A stretch of DNA of 64,000 nt from Salvelinus alpinus (GCF_045679555.1 NC_092122.1:15191230-15255229), one strand, 5' to 3'. Shown: positions 1 through 12,852, counted from the stretch's first letter. The notes: generated by a model from the sequence alone, not told the origin. Made by a program: numbers and translations.

Positions 1-3000
1 GCTACTGCAGTGATTTTACCCACGCACCGCTACTGCAGTGATTGTACCCACGCACCGCTACTGCAGTGATTTTACCCACGCACCGCTACTGCAGTGATTT
101 TACCCACGCACCGCTACTGCAGTGATATTACCCACGCACCGCTACTGCAGTGATTGTACCCACGCACCGCTACTGCAGTGATTTTACCCACGCACCGCTA
201 CTGCAGTGATTTTACCCACGCACCGCTACTGCAGTGATATTACCCACGCACCGCTACTGCAGTGATATTACCCACGCAACGCTACTGCAGTGATTTTACC
301 CACGCACCGCTACTGCAGTGATATTACCCACGCACCGCTACTGCAGTGATTTTACCCACGCAACGCTACTGCAGTGATTTTACCCACGCACCGCTACTGC
401 AGTGATATTACCCACGCACCGCTACTGCAGTGATTTTACCCACGCAACGCTACTGCAGTGATTTTACCCACGCACCGCTACTGCAGTGATATTACCCACG
501 CACCGCTACTGCAGTGATTTTACCCACGCAACGCTACTGCAGTGATTTTACCCACGCAACGCTACTGCAGTGATTTTACCCACGCAACGCTACTGCAGTG
601 ATTTTACCCACGCACCGCTACTGCAGTGATTGTACCCACGCACCGCTACTGCAGTGATTTTACCCACGCACCGCTACTGCAGTGATATTACCCACGCACC
701 GCTACTGCAGTGATTTTACCCACCGCTACTGCAGTGATTTTACCCACGCAACGCTACTGCAGTGATTTTACCCACGCACCGCTACTGCAGTGATTGTACC
801 CACGCACCGCTACTGCAGTGATTTTACCCACGCACCGCTACTGCAGTGATTTTACCCACGCACCGCTACATGCAGTGATATTTACCCACGCACCGCTACT
901 GCAGTGATTTTACCCACGCACCGCTACTGCAGTGATTTTACCCACGCAACGCTACTGCAGTGATTTTACCCACGCACCGCTACTGCAGTGATTTTACCCA
1001 CGCACCGCTACTGCAGTGATTGTTACCCACGCACCGCTACTGCAGTGATATTACCCACGCACCGCTACTGCAGTGATTTTACCCACGCACCGCTACCGCA
1101 GTGATATTACCCACGCACCGCTACTGCAGTGATTTTACCCACCGCTACTGCAGTGATTTTACCCACGCACCGCTACTGCAGTGATTTTACCCACGCACCG
1201 CTACTGCAGTGATATTACCCACGCACCGCTACTGCAGTGATATTACCCACGCAACGCTACTGCAGTGATTTTACCCACGCACCGCTACTGCAGTGATATT
1301 ACCCACGCACCGCTACTGCAGTGATTTTACCCACGCAACGCTACTGCAGTGATTTTACCCACGCACCGCTACTGCAGTGATATTACCCACGCACCGCTAC
1401 TGCAGTGATTTTACCCACGCAACGCTACTGCAGTGATTTTACCCACGCACCGCTACTGCAGTGATATTACCCACGCACCGCTACTGCAGTGATTTTACCC
1501 ACGCAACGCTACTGCAGTGATTTTACCCACGCAACGCTACTGCAGTGATTTTACCCACGCAACGCTACTGCAGTGATTTTACCCACGCACCGCTACTGCA
1601 GTGATTGTACCCACGCACCGCTACTGCAGTGATTTTACCCACGCACCGCTACTGCAGTGATATTACCCACGCACCGCTACTGCAGTGATTTTACCCACGC
1701 AACGCTACTGCAGTGATATTACCCACGCACCGCTACTGCAGTGATTGTACCCACGCACCGCTACTGCAGTGATTTTACCCACGCACCGCTACTGCAGTGA
1801 TTTTACCCACGCAACGCTAATGCAGTGATATTACCCACGCACCGCTACTGCAGTGATTGTACCCACGCACCGCTACTGCAGTGATTGTACCCACGCACCG
1901 CTACTGCAGTGATTTTACCCACGCACCGCTACTGCAGTGATTTTACCCACGCACCGCTACTGCAGTGATTTTACCCACGCACCGCTACTGCAGTGATTTT
2001 ACCCACGCACCGCTACTGCAGTGATTTTACCCACGCACCGCTACTGCAGTGATTTTACCCACGCACCGCTACTGCAGTGATTTTACCCACGCGCCGCTAC
2101 TGCAGTGATTTTACCCACGCACCGCTACTGCAGTGATTGTACCCACGCACCGCTACTGCAGTGATTTTACCCACGCACCGCTACTGCAGTGATTTTACCC
2201 ACGCACCGCTACTGCAGTGATATTACCCACGCACCGCTACTGCAGTGATTTTACCCACGCAACGCTACTGCAGTGATTTTACCCACGCACCGCTACTGCA
2301 GTGATATTACCCACGCACCGCTACTGCAGTGATTTTACCCACGCACCGCTACTGCAGTGATATTACCCACGCACCGCTACTGCAGTGATATTACCCACGC
2401 AACGCTACTGCAGTGATTTTACCCACGCACCGCTACTGCAGTGATATTACCCACGCACCGCTACTGCAGTGATTTTACCCACGCAACGCTACTGCAGTGA
2501 TTTTACCCACGCACCGCTACTGCAGTGATATTACCCACGCACCGCTACTGCAGTGATTTTACCCACGCAACGCTACTGCAGTGATTTTACCCACGCACCG
2601 CTACTGCAGTGATTTTACCCACGCACCGCTACTGCAGTGATTTTACCCACGCACCGCTACTGCAGTGATTTTACCCACGCACCGCTACTGCAGTGATTTT
2701 ACCCACGCAACGCTACTGCAGTGATTTTACCCACGGAACGCTACTGCAGTGATTTTACCCACGCACCGCTACTGCAGTGATTTTACCCACGCACCGCTAC
2801 TGCAGTGATTTTACCCACGCACCGCTACTGCAGTGATTTTACCCACGCACCGCTACTGCAGTGATTTTACCCACGCAACGCTACTGCAGTGATTTTACCC
2901 ACGGAACGCTACTGCAGTGATTTTACCCACGCACCGCTACTGCAGTGATTTTACCCACGCACCGCTACTGCAGTGATTTTACCCACGCACCGCTACTGCA

Positions 3001-4824
3001 GTGATTTTACCCACGCACCGCTACTGCAGTGATTTTACCCACGCACCGCTACTGCAGTGATTTTACCCACGCACCGCTACTGCAGTGATTGTACCCACGC
3101 ACCGCTACTGCAGTGATTTTACCCACGCACCGCTACTGCAGTGATTTTACCCACGCACCGCTACTGCAGTGATTTTACCCACGCACCGCTACTGCAGTGA
3201 TTTTACCCACGCACCGCTACTGCAGTGATTTTACCCACGCACCGCTACTGCAGTGATTTTACCCACGCACCGCTACTGCAGTGATTTTACCCACGCACCG
3301 CTACTGCAGTGATTTTACCCACGCACCGCTACTGCAGTGATTGTACCCACGCACCGCTACTGCAGTGATTGTACCCACGCACCGCTACTGCAGTGATTTT
3401 ACCCACGCACCGCTACTGCAGTGATTGTACCCACGCACCGCTACTGCAGTGATTTTACCCACGCACCGCTACTGCAGTGATTTTACCCACGCACCGCTAC
3501 TGCAGTGATTTTACCCACGCACCGCTACTGCAGTGATTTTACCCACGCACCGCTACTGCAGTGATTTTACCCACGCAACGCTACTGCAGTGATTTTACCC
3601 ACGCACCGCTACTGCAGTGATTTTACCCACGCACCGCTACTGCAGTGATTTTACCCACGCAACGCTACTGCAGTGATTTTACCCACGCACCGCTACTGCA
3701 GTGATTTTACCCACGCACCGCTACTGCAGTGATTTTACCCACGCAACGCTACTGCAGTGATTGTACCCACGCACCGCTACTGCAGTGATTTTACCCACGC
3801 AACGCTACTGCAGTCATTTTACCCACGCACCGCTACTGCAGTGATTTTACCCACGCACCGCTACTGCAGTGATTTTACCCACGCACCGCTACTGCAGTGA
3901 TTTTACCCACGCACCGCTACTGCAGTGATTTTAGCCCACGCACCGCTACTGCAGTGATTTTACCCACGCACCGCTACTGCAGTGATTTTACCCACGCACC
4001 GCTACTGCAGTGATTTTACCCACGCACCGCTACTGCAGTGATTGTACCCACGCACCGCTACTGCAGTGATTGTACCCACGCACCGCTACTGCAGTGATTT
4101 TACCCACGCACCGCTACTGCAGTGATTTTACCCACGCACCGCTACTGCAGTGATTGTACCCACGCACCGCTACTGCAGTGATTGTACCCACGCACCGCTA
4201 CTGCAGTGATTTTACCCACGCACCGCTACTGCAGTGATTTTACCCACGCACCGCTACTGCAGTGATTTTACCCACGCACCGCTACTGCAGTGATTTTACC
4301 CACGCAACGCTACTGCAGTGATTTTACCCACGCACCGCTACTGCAGTGATTTTACCCACGCACCGCTACTGCAGTGATTTTACCCACGCAACGCTACTGC
4401 AGTGATTTTACCCACGCACCGCTACTGCAGTGATTTTACCCACGCACCGCTACTGCAGTGATTTTACCCACGCACCGCTACTGCAGTGATTTTACCCACG
4501 CACCGCTACTGCAGTGATTTTACCCACGCACCGCTACTGCAGTGATTTTACCCACGCACCGCTACTGCAGTGATTTTACCCACGCACCGCTACTGCAGTG
4601 ATTTTACCCACGCACCGCTACTGCAGTGATTTTACCCACGCACCGCTACTGCAGTGATTTTACCCACGCACCGCTACTGCAGTGATTTTACCCACGCACC
4701 GCTACTGCAGTGATTTAACCCACGCACCGCTACTGCAGTGATTTTACCTACGCACCGCTACTGCAGTGATTTTACCTACGCACCGCTACTGCAGTGATTT
4801 TACCCACGCACCGCTACTGCAGTG
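1..4824. repeat. 28-bp satellite array, about 172 monomers, runs off the left edge
   Basis: The monomer is 28 bp: CAGTGATTTTACC followed by CACGCACCGCTACTG. It repeats head to tail without interruption. Two positions vary: the bases after GAT (TTT, ATT or TGT) and CGCACC versus CGCAACG. A few monomers carry indels, for example a 4-bp loss near 720 and again near 1140. Monomer junctions create CTGCAG, so nearly every unit carries a PstI site, and each unit has about two CpGs. The array starts before the window, so its true length is unknown. There are no spacers, so it is not a CRISPR array. The monomer matches the terminus of the transposon at 7118-8695. Confidence 0.97.
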
Positions 4825-4857
4825 ACAAGGCATTTTATTATGGCATTAGAGAGATCT

Positions 4858-5189
4858 GAACACCCAGCTTTATACCATAGTGAAGGATCTGTACACCCAG
4901 CTTTATACCATAGTGAAGGATCTGTACACCCAGCTTTATACCATAGTGAAGGATCTGTACACCCAGCTTTATACCATAGTGAAGGATCTGTACACCCAGC
5001 TTTATACTATAGTGAAGGATCTGAACATCCAGCTTTATACTATAGTGAAGGATCTGAATACCCAGCTTTATACCATAGTGAAGGATCTGAACACCCAGCT
5101 TTATACCATAGTGAAGGATCTGAACACCCAGCTTTATACCATAGTGAAGGATCTGAACAACCAGCTTCATACCATAGTGAAGGATCAAT
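4858..5189. repeat. 33-bp minisatellite, about 10 copies
   Basis: The unit is about 33 bp and contains CCATAGTGAAGGATCTG and ACACCCAGCTTTATA. It begins roughly 35 bp after the satellite ends. Because 33 is a multiple of three, long open frames appear on both strands (a repeating HPALYHSEGS-like peptide among them). These are by-products of the repeat, not genes. Confidence 0.93.
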
Positions 5190-5229
5190 AATATTACCAG
5201 AGGGGGTTTATGTTGCCGCTCTAAGCTAA

Positions 5230-6806
5230 AGTAGCTTCAGTCATATAGGATATCTGACATCCACACTGCACCACTGATATACTAACAGTAGAACAGGTAT
5301 TCATCATGTAGGCTTTGATGTGCAGGGAAACCCCCTCCCCCAATAAGGGATTCCCACTATCGTAAGAATAGTTATAAAACCACACCAACACGTCTAAAAC
5401 TAATGAAATAAAAACTCATACAGTACAATGAAAATCCTAAACCATTTTTCACTGTGCCTGTGAAACATGCTGTGAGGAGATCTTCTCCCGTTTTGGCTGC
5501 CATTGGCCCCAGCTGGATGGGTGTGGGCAAGAAAAAGGCCCCTGGCTTTCCCTCTCTGCCCCCTTTGCCCTCAGCCCCTCCCCTCGTCATACCCCTCCAC
5601 AGAGAATCCCACTCAGGATGGCTATCCAGCAGTTGACTTGGCAACTGCACCTCGCCCCTCTACACTGAGGGCATGGGATGATTGCTCACCATGCCTGGCA
5701 AAGACAGACCTGCGTGTGTGGTGGTGGTGTGCAGTCGCTCTGGGGGACAGGCTGATCACACCATGCACCCAGACCTCTCCGTCTTGCTCTTATATAAGTG
5801 TCTGTGTGTAACCAGCGTATCATCAGTAAGGTACAGAACAGGCAACACCTCAAGGGGATAGCATGGCTTGTCATGTGCTGAGACAGATTATAAATGGACA
5901 GAGTAGAAACAGCCAATGTTAAATGACTGGGCTATACTGAGGTGCACTGGGTTTGAAGTATCAAGCATGAAGCCTACTTAGCAGCGGGCCCATTTCTCTC
6001 CTGGTAAATTGGCTCCTATTTTAGCATTCCCCCTCCGTCGTTGCCTCTCTCTGAGCACCTGAAATCAATTAGACTAACAAAAACAACACTTCACGCCGCG
6101 CTGAACCCACCACCATCAGCAGACTGAGACACTAACGTACCAACATGGAAAAGGCCAATGGGAAAGAGAGAGGGAGATCTTAGTACAGTACAAACCTTGT
6201 CTAATTCACCGTTAAGGTCTTACAAAAATACTTTTCCTCAAATACTATGACTTATGACTCAGTTGCTTTTGGTATATATTTTGGGGATTTTATGAAATCT
6301 TAGCAGCTGGGAACTAGGGATACAAGTTGTCAAGCCATTATTTTAAAAAAACATAATTTTGTAATTACAGTTTTACTTCCTCAATTAGCGTTGAATGAAA
6401 ATGTATATTTTATGAGCAACTTAATGTGTTGAGATAAAGAGTGTTGCCAAGTGTTTAATGTACCCATAAATTCATAGAAAGAGCCCATTGAGGGACATGA
6501 CACAGCATGAATAATAAAAGATAAGACTATAATTTTCCTGAAGCGGTTTCTGACCCTATTCCAGGCCTGGGCTAAGAGTAATACATCCCTTAGACATATG
6601 GAGGTCTCCCAAAAGGGAATTAGAAATACAAACTATCTCAAGGAGGATTCACCAAGGTCAAACTAATGCCAAGCAAACAGAACAGACCTTCAAGATAATT
6701 TCAATTTGTCAAGAGAAAAATAGTGACAAAAAACTCCATTGTAAAGAGTTCTGTTGAGTGGTAGCCTATTGTAGGGCTCAGGGACAGCTGTGCACAGTTT
6801 GAGCTT
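5230..6806. other. Intergenic, no gene recognised
   Basis: Mixed-composition DNA with only short open frames. No homology, splice-consistent exon chain, RNA gene or repeat structure was recognised. Confidence 0.5.
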
Positions 6807-7081
6807 CAGATGTAGGATCTTAATTTGACCAATAGTGTCTTGGCAAAATAATCCTGCAGCAACAGGATTTGAACGTTTAGTCCATAATGTTGCTTGATCG
6901 TTGCTTTGGCTATTAGCCGGACAAAAGTAGGCTACATGAAAAGACCAATACTGTTAATATAACCAGACGTTAGTATGTGTTTTCAGTGAATTTTTGTAAA
7001 TCACAAAGCTCATCTGCATTTCCTGCGGCGTAGGAAGATTCTCAGCAACAAAGGAGTGATCAAATTAAGATCCTACATCTG
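6807..7081. mobile_element. MITE with 22-25 bp terminal inverted repeats, copy 1
   Basis: The left end CAGATGTAGGATCTTAATTT is mirrored at the right end (AAATTAAGATCCTACATCTG). The interior has no coding capacity. Two further copies lie at 8937-9169 and 57653-57893. The superfamily is not certain because no clean target duplication is visible. Confidence 0.8.
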
Positions 7082-7117
7082 TACTTTGTTCCTTAAGTGG
7101 AAGCTTTTATTCTGTGG

Positions 7118-8695
7118 CAGTGGCATGTATTCATGGACGCCAAGGGAAGCCAGGCTTCCCCAAACATTTTACAAGAAATGTCATTTTAAAACATAAAATA
7201 ATTCCTCTTTCGTCTCTGTGTTTCATAATTTTCCTTCAATTCACAACAGGCTGAGAATGTATCTCACTGGAGAAAGCATCCGAGGGATGACCCTCTGTCT
7301 CTTTTCTTGTAGACCATCTATCTGATACTGTCTCGTCAAAACGAGTAGGACATTGTTTCTGCCCTTAGCATTGAAAGTATACAAAATTTGCCAATCAGCA
7401 TTGAGCTAAACTGAGCGAGCTCAACTGTGAATGGTCCTGGCGAAAAAAAGAAAAGTGTAAAGGGAAGCCAGCTTGGATTTGGTGTCTCTCCTATCAAATC
7501 TGTAACGGCTTTCGTCGGTGGAAGGAGAGGAGGACCAATGCGCAGCGTGGTACGTATCCATATTTATTTGAATACTTTTCAATTATGAACAAAACAATAA
7601 ACAGACGAAAACCAACGAAGCTACAGTCCCGAACTAGTGAACACAGACAAACCAGGAACACACGAACAGGAACAATCACCCACAAAACACACTACAAAAC
7701 AGGCTACCTAAATATGGTTCCCAATCAGAGACAATGACTAACACCTGCCTCTGATTGAGAACCATATCAGGCCAAACAAGAAACCCCACATAGAAACAGA
7801 AAACATAGACTGCCTACCCCAACTCACACCCTGACCATACTAAAACAAAGAAAAACCAAAAGAACTATGGTCAGAACGTAACAAAATCGCTTTGACAGCA
7901 TACATCATTAACAGAAACAACTTGAATTGTTGCATCTCGTTGTGTTATTCTCCAGTGTCTAGCTGGCTTGCTAAAATTAGCCCTTTCCTAAATTAGCCAT
8001 GGATGGAGATAGGGATTTGGAATTGTGGTTTTACTTAATTCTCCATTCTGGCCAATGACTATAACGGCGATTCTGATCCAGCCATTAATTCATACATTGT
8101 TGTGCCCCTGGCCTGAGAGGATGGAAGTTCAATATAAACAGAAGCGAGATGTAGAAGGTAACTAGCTAACGTTGCCCATGAATGGAAGTTAGGCTAGCGA
8201 GAAAACATTTTAGCCAGGTAGCCTAGGACAACAAAAAATAAAAGTGGGTACTTTATGACAGAGTGATAGACCGTTTCGTCAACATGAAAGTAAGGAGAAT
8301 GGCATTGGCATTTCTCTACAAGTTGGGTGAGTCAACATGTTTTTCTACTTGCATGAACGCGCAGACAGAAATCAGAACCATGGACAGCCACATCATATTT
8401 AGCTTACGTTGATTGGGCTAAATTGTTTTTGGTATCTTTTAGTTGTCACTGTATTAGATTAAGCAGAGGTGATTTGATGAAGTTGAAATGGTGCTGGAAT
8501 AGTGGAGGCAGCTCCTGTTTTCTTTGTGACTTGCGGTAAGTCTCCATGGTTCTAAATCAATAGTTGTTCAGTAGTCTGGAAATGTCAGAAATATTAACTT
8601 GCTTAACCATGCTGTAGGTCATGTCTGTTACATGGGATATGCACTGGGGGGGGGGTCTTGGCTTCCCTAATGATTTTATCCAAGCACCGCTACTG
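7118..8695. mobile_element. hAT-like non-autonomous DNA transposon, interrupted by a solo LTR
   Basis: The left end begins CAGTGGC. The right end, read on the minus strand, begins CAGTAGCGGTGC. Both ends share an internal AGGGAAGCCA block, giving an imperfect inverted terminal repeat. Flanks are TTCTGTGG and TTCTGTTC, a possible decayed 8-bp target duplication (6 of 8 matching), as expected for hAT. No transposase frame was recognised. The right terminus is the sequence that the satellite at 1-4824 repeats. Confidence 0.6.
7501..7883. mobile_element. Solo LTR of an LTR retroelement (fossil)
   Basis: A 383-bp unit starts with TG and ends with CA. It is flanked on both sides by the exact 5-bp duplication AAATC, the signature of LTR-element integration. 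There is no internal coding region, so it is a solo LTR left by recombination. It sits inside the hAT-like element, so it is younger than that element. The perfect duplication suggests a modest age. The family was not identified. Confidence 0.7.
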
Positions 8696-8936
8696 TTCTG
8701 TTCTGTTCTGGAGACCAAATTGATGCGAGGAAACTCACGGACAGGCTGCATATGAACAACCATTATGAGAAATGAAAACAAGCTAACAATTCAAATGGAT
8801 TCTATTTGAATGAACTCAGTCTGTTGGACTCTTGGGAAATACTGTATTCAGATTAGACATTAACATGTTGACATTCTTAGCATATCTGGAACTGCTGCAG
8901 TTGGGACACTGTTAGAATGACTAATGGGACCGACAT

Positions 8937-9169
8937 ACAGATGTATGATCTTAATTTGACCTAGCAAAATATTCCTGAAGCAAAAATATTTTCATGCTTA
9001 GTCCATAATGTTGGTTGATCGGTGGTTAGGCTATTAGTAGGCTACATGAAAAGTGCAATACTGTTAATATTACCGTGTGTTAGTGTGGGTTTTCAGTGAT
9101 TTATTGTAAATCAAAGCACATCCGCAGGAAAATTCTCAGCAACAAGAGTGATCAAATTAAGATCCTACT
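8937..9169. mobile_element. MITE, copy 2 of the CAGATGTAGGATC family
   Basis: Same inverted ends and interior blocks as 6807-7081 (for example GTCCATAATGTTG and AGGCTACATGAAAAG), slightly shorter and with more decayed ends. Confidence 0.75.
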
Positions 9170-9206
9170 GCGCAAACTGTGACGTCAATGAGAAGACAGA
9201 CAATTA

Positions 9207-10685
9207 CACTGAACAAAAATATGAAAGATTTTACTGAGTTACAGTTCATATAAGGAAATCAGTCAATTGAAATAAATTCATTAGGTCCTAATGTATGGAT
9301 TTCACAAGATTGGGAATACAGATATGTATCTGTTGGTCACAGATATCTTTAAAATAAAGATATGGGCGTGGATCAGAAAACCAGTCAGTATCTGGTGTGA
9401 ACACCATTTGCCTCATGCAGCGCAACACATCTCACATCTTCGCACAGAGTTGATCAGGCTGTTGATTGTGGCCTGTGGAATGTTGTCCCACTCCTCTTCA
9501 ATGGCTGTGTGAAGTTGCTGGATATTGTCGGGAACTGCTACACACTGTCGTACACAACAATCCAAGGGCATCCCAAACATGTTCAATGGGTGACATGTCT
9601 GGTGAGTATGTAGGCCATGGAAGAACTAGGACATGTTCAGCTTCCAGTAATTGTGTACAGATCCTTGCGACATGGGACTGTGCATTATCATGTTGAAACA
9701 TGAGGTGATGGCGTCGGATGAACGGAATGACAATGGGCCTCAGGATCTCGTCACGGTATCTCTGTACATTCAAATTGCCATTGATGAAATGCAATTGTGT
9801 TAGTTGTCCGTTGGTTATGCCTGCCCATACCATAACCCCACCGACACTATGGGGCACTCTGTTCACAACGTTGACGTCAACAAACCGCTTGCCCACACCA
9901 CGCCATACACGCTGTTTGCCATCTGCCCGGTACAGTTGAAACCGGGATTCATCTGTGAAGGGCACACTTCTCCAGCATGCCAGTGGCCATCGAAGGTGAG
10001 CATTTTCCCACTGAGGTCAGTTACGACGCCGAGCTGCAGTCAGGTCAAGTGGTGAGGATGACGAGCACACAGAGGAGCTTCTCTTAGACAGTTTCTGACA
10101 GCTTGTGCAGAAATTCTTTGGTTGTGCAAACCCACAGTTCCATCAGCTGTCCGGGTGGCTGGTCTCAGACGATCCCGCAAGTGAAGAAGCCCGGTGTGGA
10201 GGTCCTGGGCTGGCGTGGTTACACATGGTCTGTGGTTGTGATGCCGGTTGGAAGTACTGCCAAATTCTCTAAAACAACGTTGGAGGCAGCTTATTTTAGA
10301 GAAATTAATATTAAAATATCTGGCAACAGCTTTGGAGAACATTCCTGCAGTCAAGCATGCCAATTCAACACTCCCGCAAAACTTGAGACATTTGTGGCAT
10401 TGTGTTGTGTGGCAAAACTGCATATTTTAGAATGGCCTTTTATCATAAGGTACACCTGTGTAATGATCATGCTGTTTAATCAGATTCTTGATATGCCAAA
10501 CCTGTCAAGTGGATGGATTATCTTTGCAAAGGAGAAATGCTCACTAACAGGGATGTAAACAAATGTGTGGACACAATTTGAGAGAAAAGCTTTTTGTGCG
10601 TATGGAACATTTCGGGGATCTTTTATTTCAGCTCATGAAACATTGGACTAACACTTTACATGTTGTGTTTATATTGTTGTTCATT
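9207..10685 (-). mobile_element. Tc1-like DNA transposon, near full length, inactive
   Basis: The ends are inverted copies around ACTGAACAAAAATAT and ATATTGTTGTTCA, with TA at the left border, and the length is about 1.5 kb. The transposase is read on the minus strand in two out-of-frame parts (see 9498-10423). Related fragments lie at 53048-53385 and 62642-62735. Confidence 0.88.
9498..10423 (-). pseudogene. Tc1-like transposase remnant (DDE type)
   Basis: The upstream part (10423 to 10040) encodes the helix-turn-helix DNA-binding region, including QRISAQAVRNCLREA. The downstream part (9965 to 9498) encodes the catalytic core: FTDESRF carries the first Asp, QHDNAQSHVAR the second Asp and SPIEHVWD the Glu, with GGVMVWAGI between them. 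The parts lie in different frames, so the gene is broken at least once. Translation of the second part also ends in unrelated residues after the Glu motif, which suggests another frame change. No functional protein is expected. Confidence 0.88.
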
Positions 10686-12231
10686 ATGCATTATGAGTCT
10701 AAATCTTCAAGATTTCTTTCATAATGCTTATGACAGCAATGTATATTTAAAACAAATGATTGCGGGCAACGCAATCAGAAGCATAATGAAAATGAGGAAT
10801 TATTGATGTGCTCATTACTCATATGCATGCAAGGCGCTCCAATGAAGTCCATTTTCCTAGGGATGAGCATGTTTCTATTGTTTCTTGTCCAGAATTTGAT
10901 TGATTTATTAATGAGTGTATTTATTGGTTTGGTGAGATGCAGTAAACCAATTGTATTGTTGCGGGCTTGGAATGTTCAGCTGTACCTGCCACGGTTGGCT
11001 TGGCCCATCTCTCTGTGAGCTGAACTGATTCAATTATAGTTTGGCTGTATGGTCCGTTATCTGCTCCTACTAATTTGAGGGAATAAATACATTTGAGTGA
11101 CTCAACTAACGTCCAATGGATTGGATTCCTTTAAGATAGAATCATATTTAACTAAGACATACCCAATGACCAGAGTGACCCATTTATTATGCAAAAGGTC
11201 CAAGAATCACAGGATGAAAGGGGTGTGTGATTCCAGACCTTCAAGATTTGCTCCATTAGTCATTCATTATAATGCTGGTTTAATTGTGCTAGATGTGGCG
11301 CTGAACAACCCCATTGCTCCCTAACAGTGTCAACGAAACAAGTCGAGTAACAGCCAGCCAGCCTGTTATATGTGAAGTGAGACCTACATGAACAGCAAGG
11401 AAAAAAACACAGTGCAAACGCTCTAGGGGGGCAGGAGGACAAGACAGCGACTCACAGCCAATCTTATTTCAAGTGTGGCTGGGAGAAATGTGGTCAGCGC
11501 CACAGCAAGGCTCTCTGGGAGCTGCAGCTCAGCTGGCCCTGTAGCAGCCGCAGGCACAGGAACACACCATCAACACAGTCCAGTGGATATACACTACCCC
11601 GGCAGGGAGAAAGGACAGGCCCCAAGACTGCTGCTCCGCTATGCTCTGTCTCCCCAGACACCCTGCCTGCAGACCTGGTGATGTGTTTGTGTGTGTCAGC
11701 AGTATGGCTGTGTGTGTATGTGTGTCAGGAGTGTGGCTGTGTGTGTATGTGTGTCAGGTGTGTGTGTGTGTGTGTGTGTGCCCGCCCCTTGGGGGTCTCT
11801 GAGTCAAACAGTGGCTCTTATTTTAGTTTTTTTCTTGTTTCTCAGTGGGAGTTGTTTCATTGAGCTGTATCTTATGGACTAAGGGAATCAATATCATTAT
11901 GCTACAGTACAGAGCTAGTGATGTAGATAGGGCTCAGCTGCTGGAGGGGACTTAGTCACACACAGGGCTTTAAATGTCATTATTTAGTGCAAAGTATATA
12001 GGCTCCTTATGGGAAGGGACCAGACCGGAAATCAGATTAGTAATGATGTTAACAGCAAATTGTTGGAATACACAAACTTCTAAAAAAGTTTTTAAATCGT
12101 TTCGAATGTGAGTAATTTCATTTTGTAAATCATCCAAGACGATCCCTTATGGAAATATAAAGCAATTTCACATAAATGTTCAATGAAAACTGAGAACTGA
12201 CTGTGAAAAGAGCCTCAACAATGGAAGGATA
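10686..12231. other. Intergenic, with a short GT-rich stretch
   Basis: No gene is supported. A TGTGTG-rich stretch at about 11680-11785 yields cysteine/valine-rich spurious frames. The remainder shows no recognisable element. Confidence 0.5.
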
Positions 12232-12852
12232 CAGCAGTGTAAAGTACTTAAGTAAAAATTCTTTAAAGTACTGCTTAAGTCCTTTTTTGGGGTATCTGTA
12301 CTTTACTATTTATATTTTTGACTACTTTTACTTCACTACATTCCTTATGAAAATATTGTACTATTTACTCCATACATTTTCCTTGACACCCAAAAGTACT
12401 TGTTACATTTTGAATACTTAGCAGGACAGGAAAATAGTCTAATTCACGCACTTATCAACCGAACATCCCTGGTCATCCCTACTGCCTCTGATCTGGCCCA
12501 CTCACTAAACAGAGAACATCCCTGGTCATCCCCTGCCTCTGATCTGGCGGACTCACAAAACACACATGCTTCATTTGTAAATTATGTCTGAGTGTTGGAG
12601 TGTGCCCCTGGCTTTCCGTAAGTAAAAAAAAAAATTAAAAAAAATGGTGCCATCTGGTTTGCTTAACAAAGGGAATTTGAAATTATTTATACTTTTGCTT
12701 TTGATACTTAAGCACATTTTAACCCAAATACTTTTAGACTTTTACTCAAGTAGAATTTTACTGGGTGACTTTTACTTTTACTTGAGTCATTTTCTATTAA
12801 GGTATCTTTACTTTTACTCAAGTATTACAGTTGGGTACTATTTCCACCACTG
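12232..12852. mobile_element. hAT-type MITE with an exact 8-bp target duplication
   Basis: This 621-bp element is rich in AAGTACTTAAGTAAAA-like blocks, a layout common in fish hAT MITEs. The left end is CAGCAGTGTAAAGTAC and the right end is a mirror of CAGTGGTGGAAATAG. GAAGGATA flanks both ends exactly (12224-12231 and 12853-12860). A truncated relative starts at 53948. Confidence 0.9.

Noticed and set aside
1-4824. CRISPR-like array (28-bp repeats)
   Set aside because: The repeat length resembles CRISPR repeats, but units are contiguous with no spacers and the host is a vertebrate.
4822-5229. 135-codon repetitive protein (HPALYHSEGS repeats)
   Set aside because: All frames through the 33-bp minisatellite stay open because the unit is a multiple of three and free of stops. 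There is no start context or homology.
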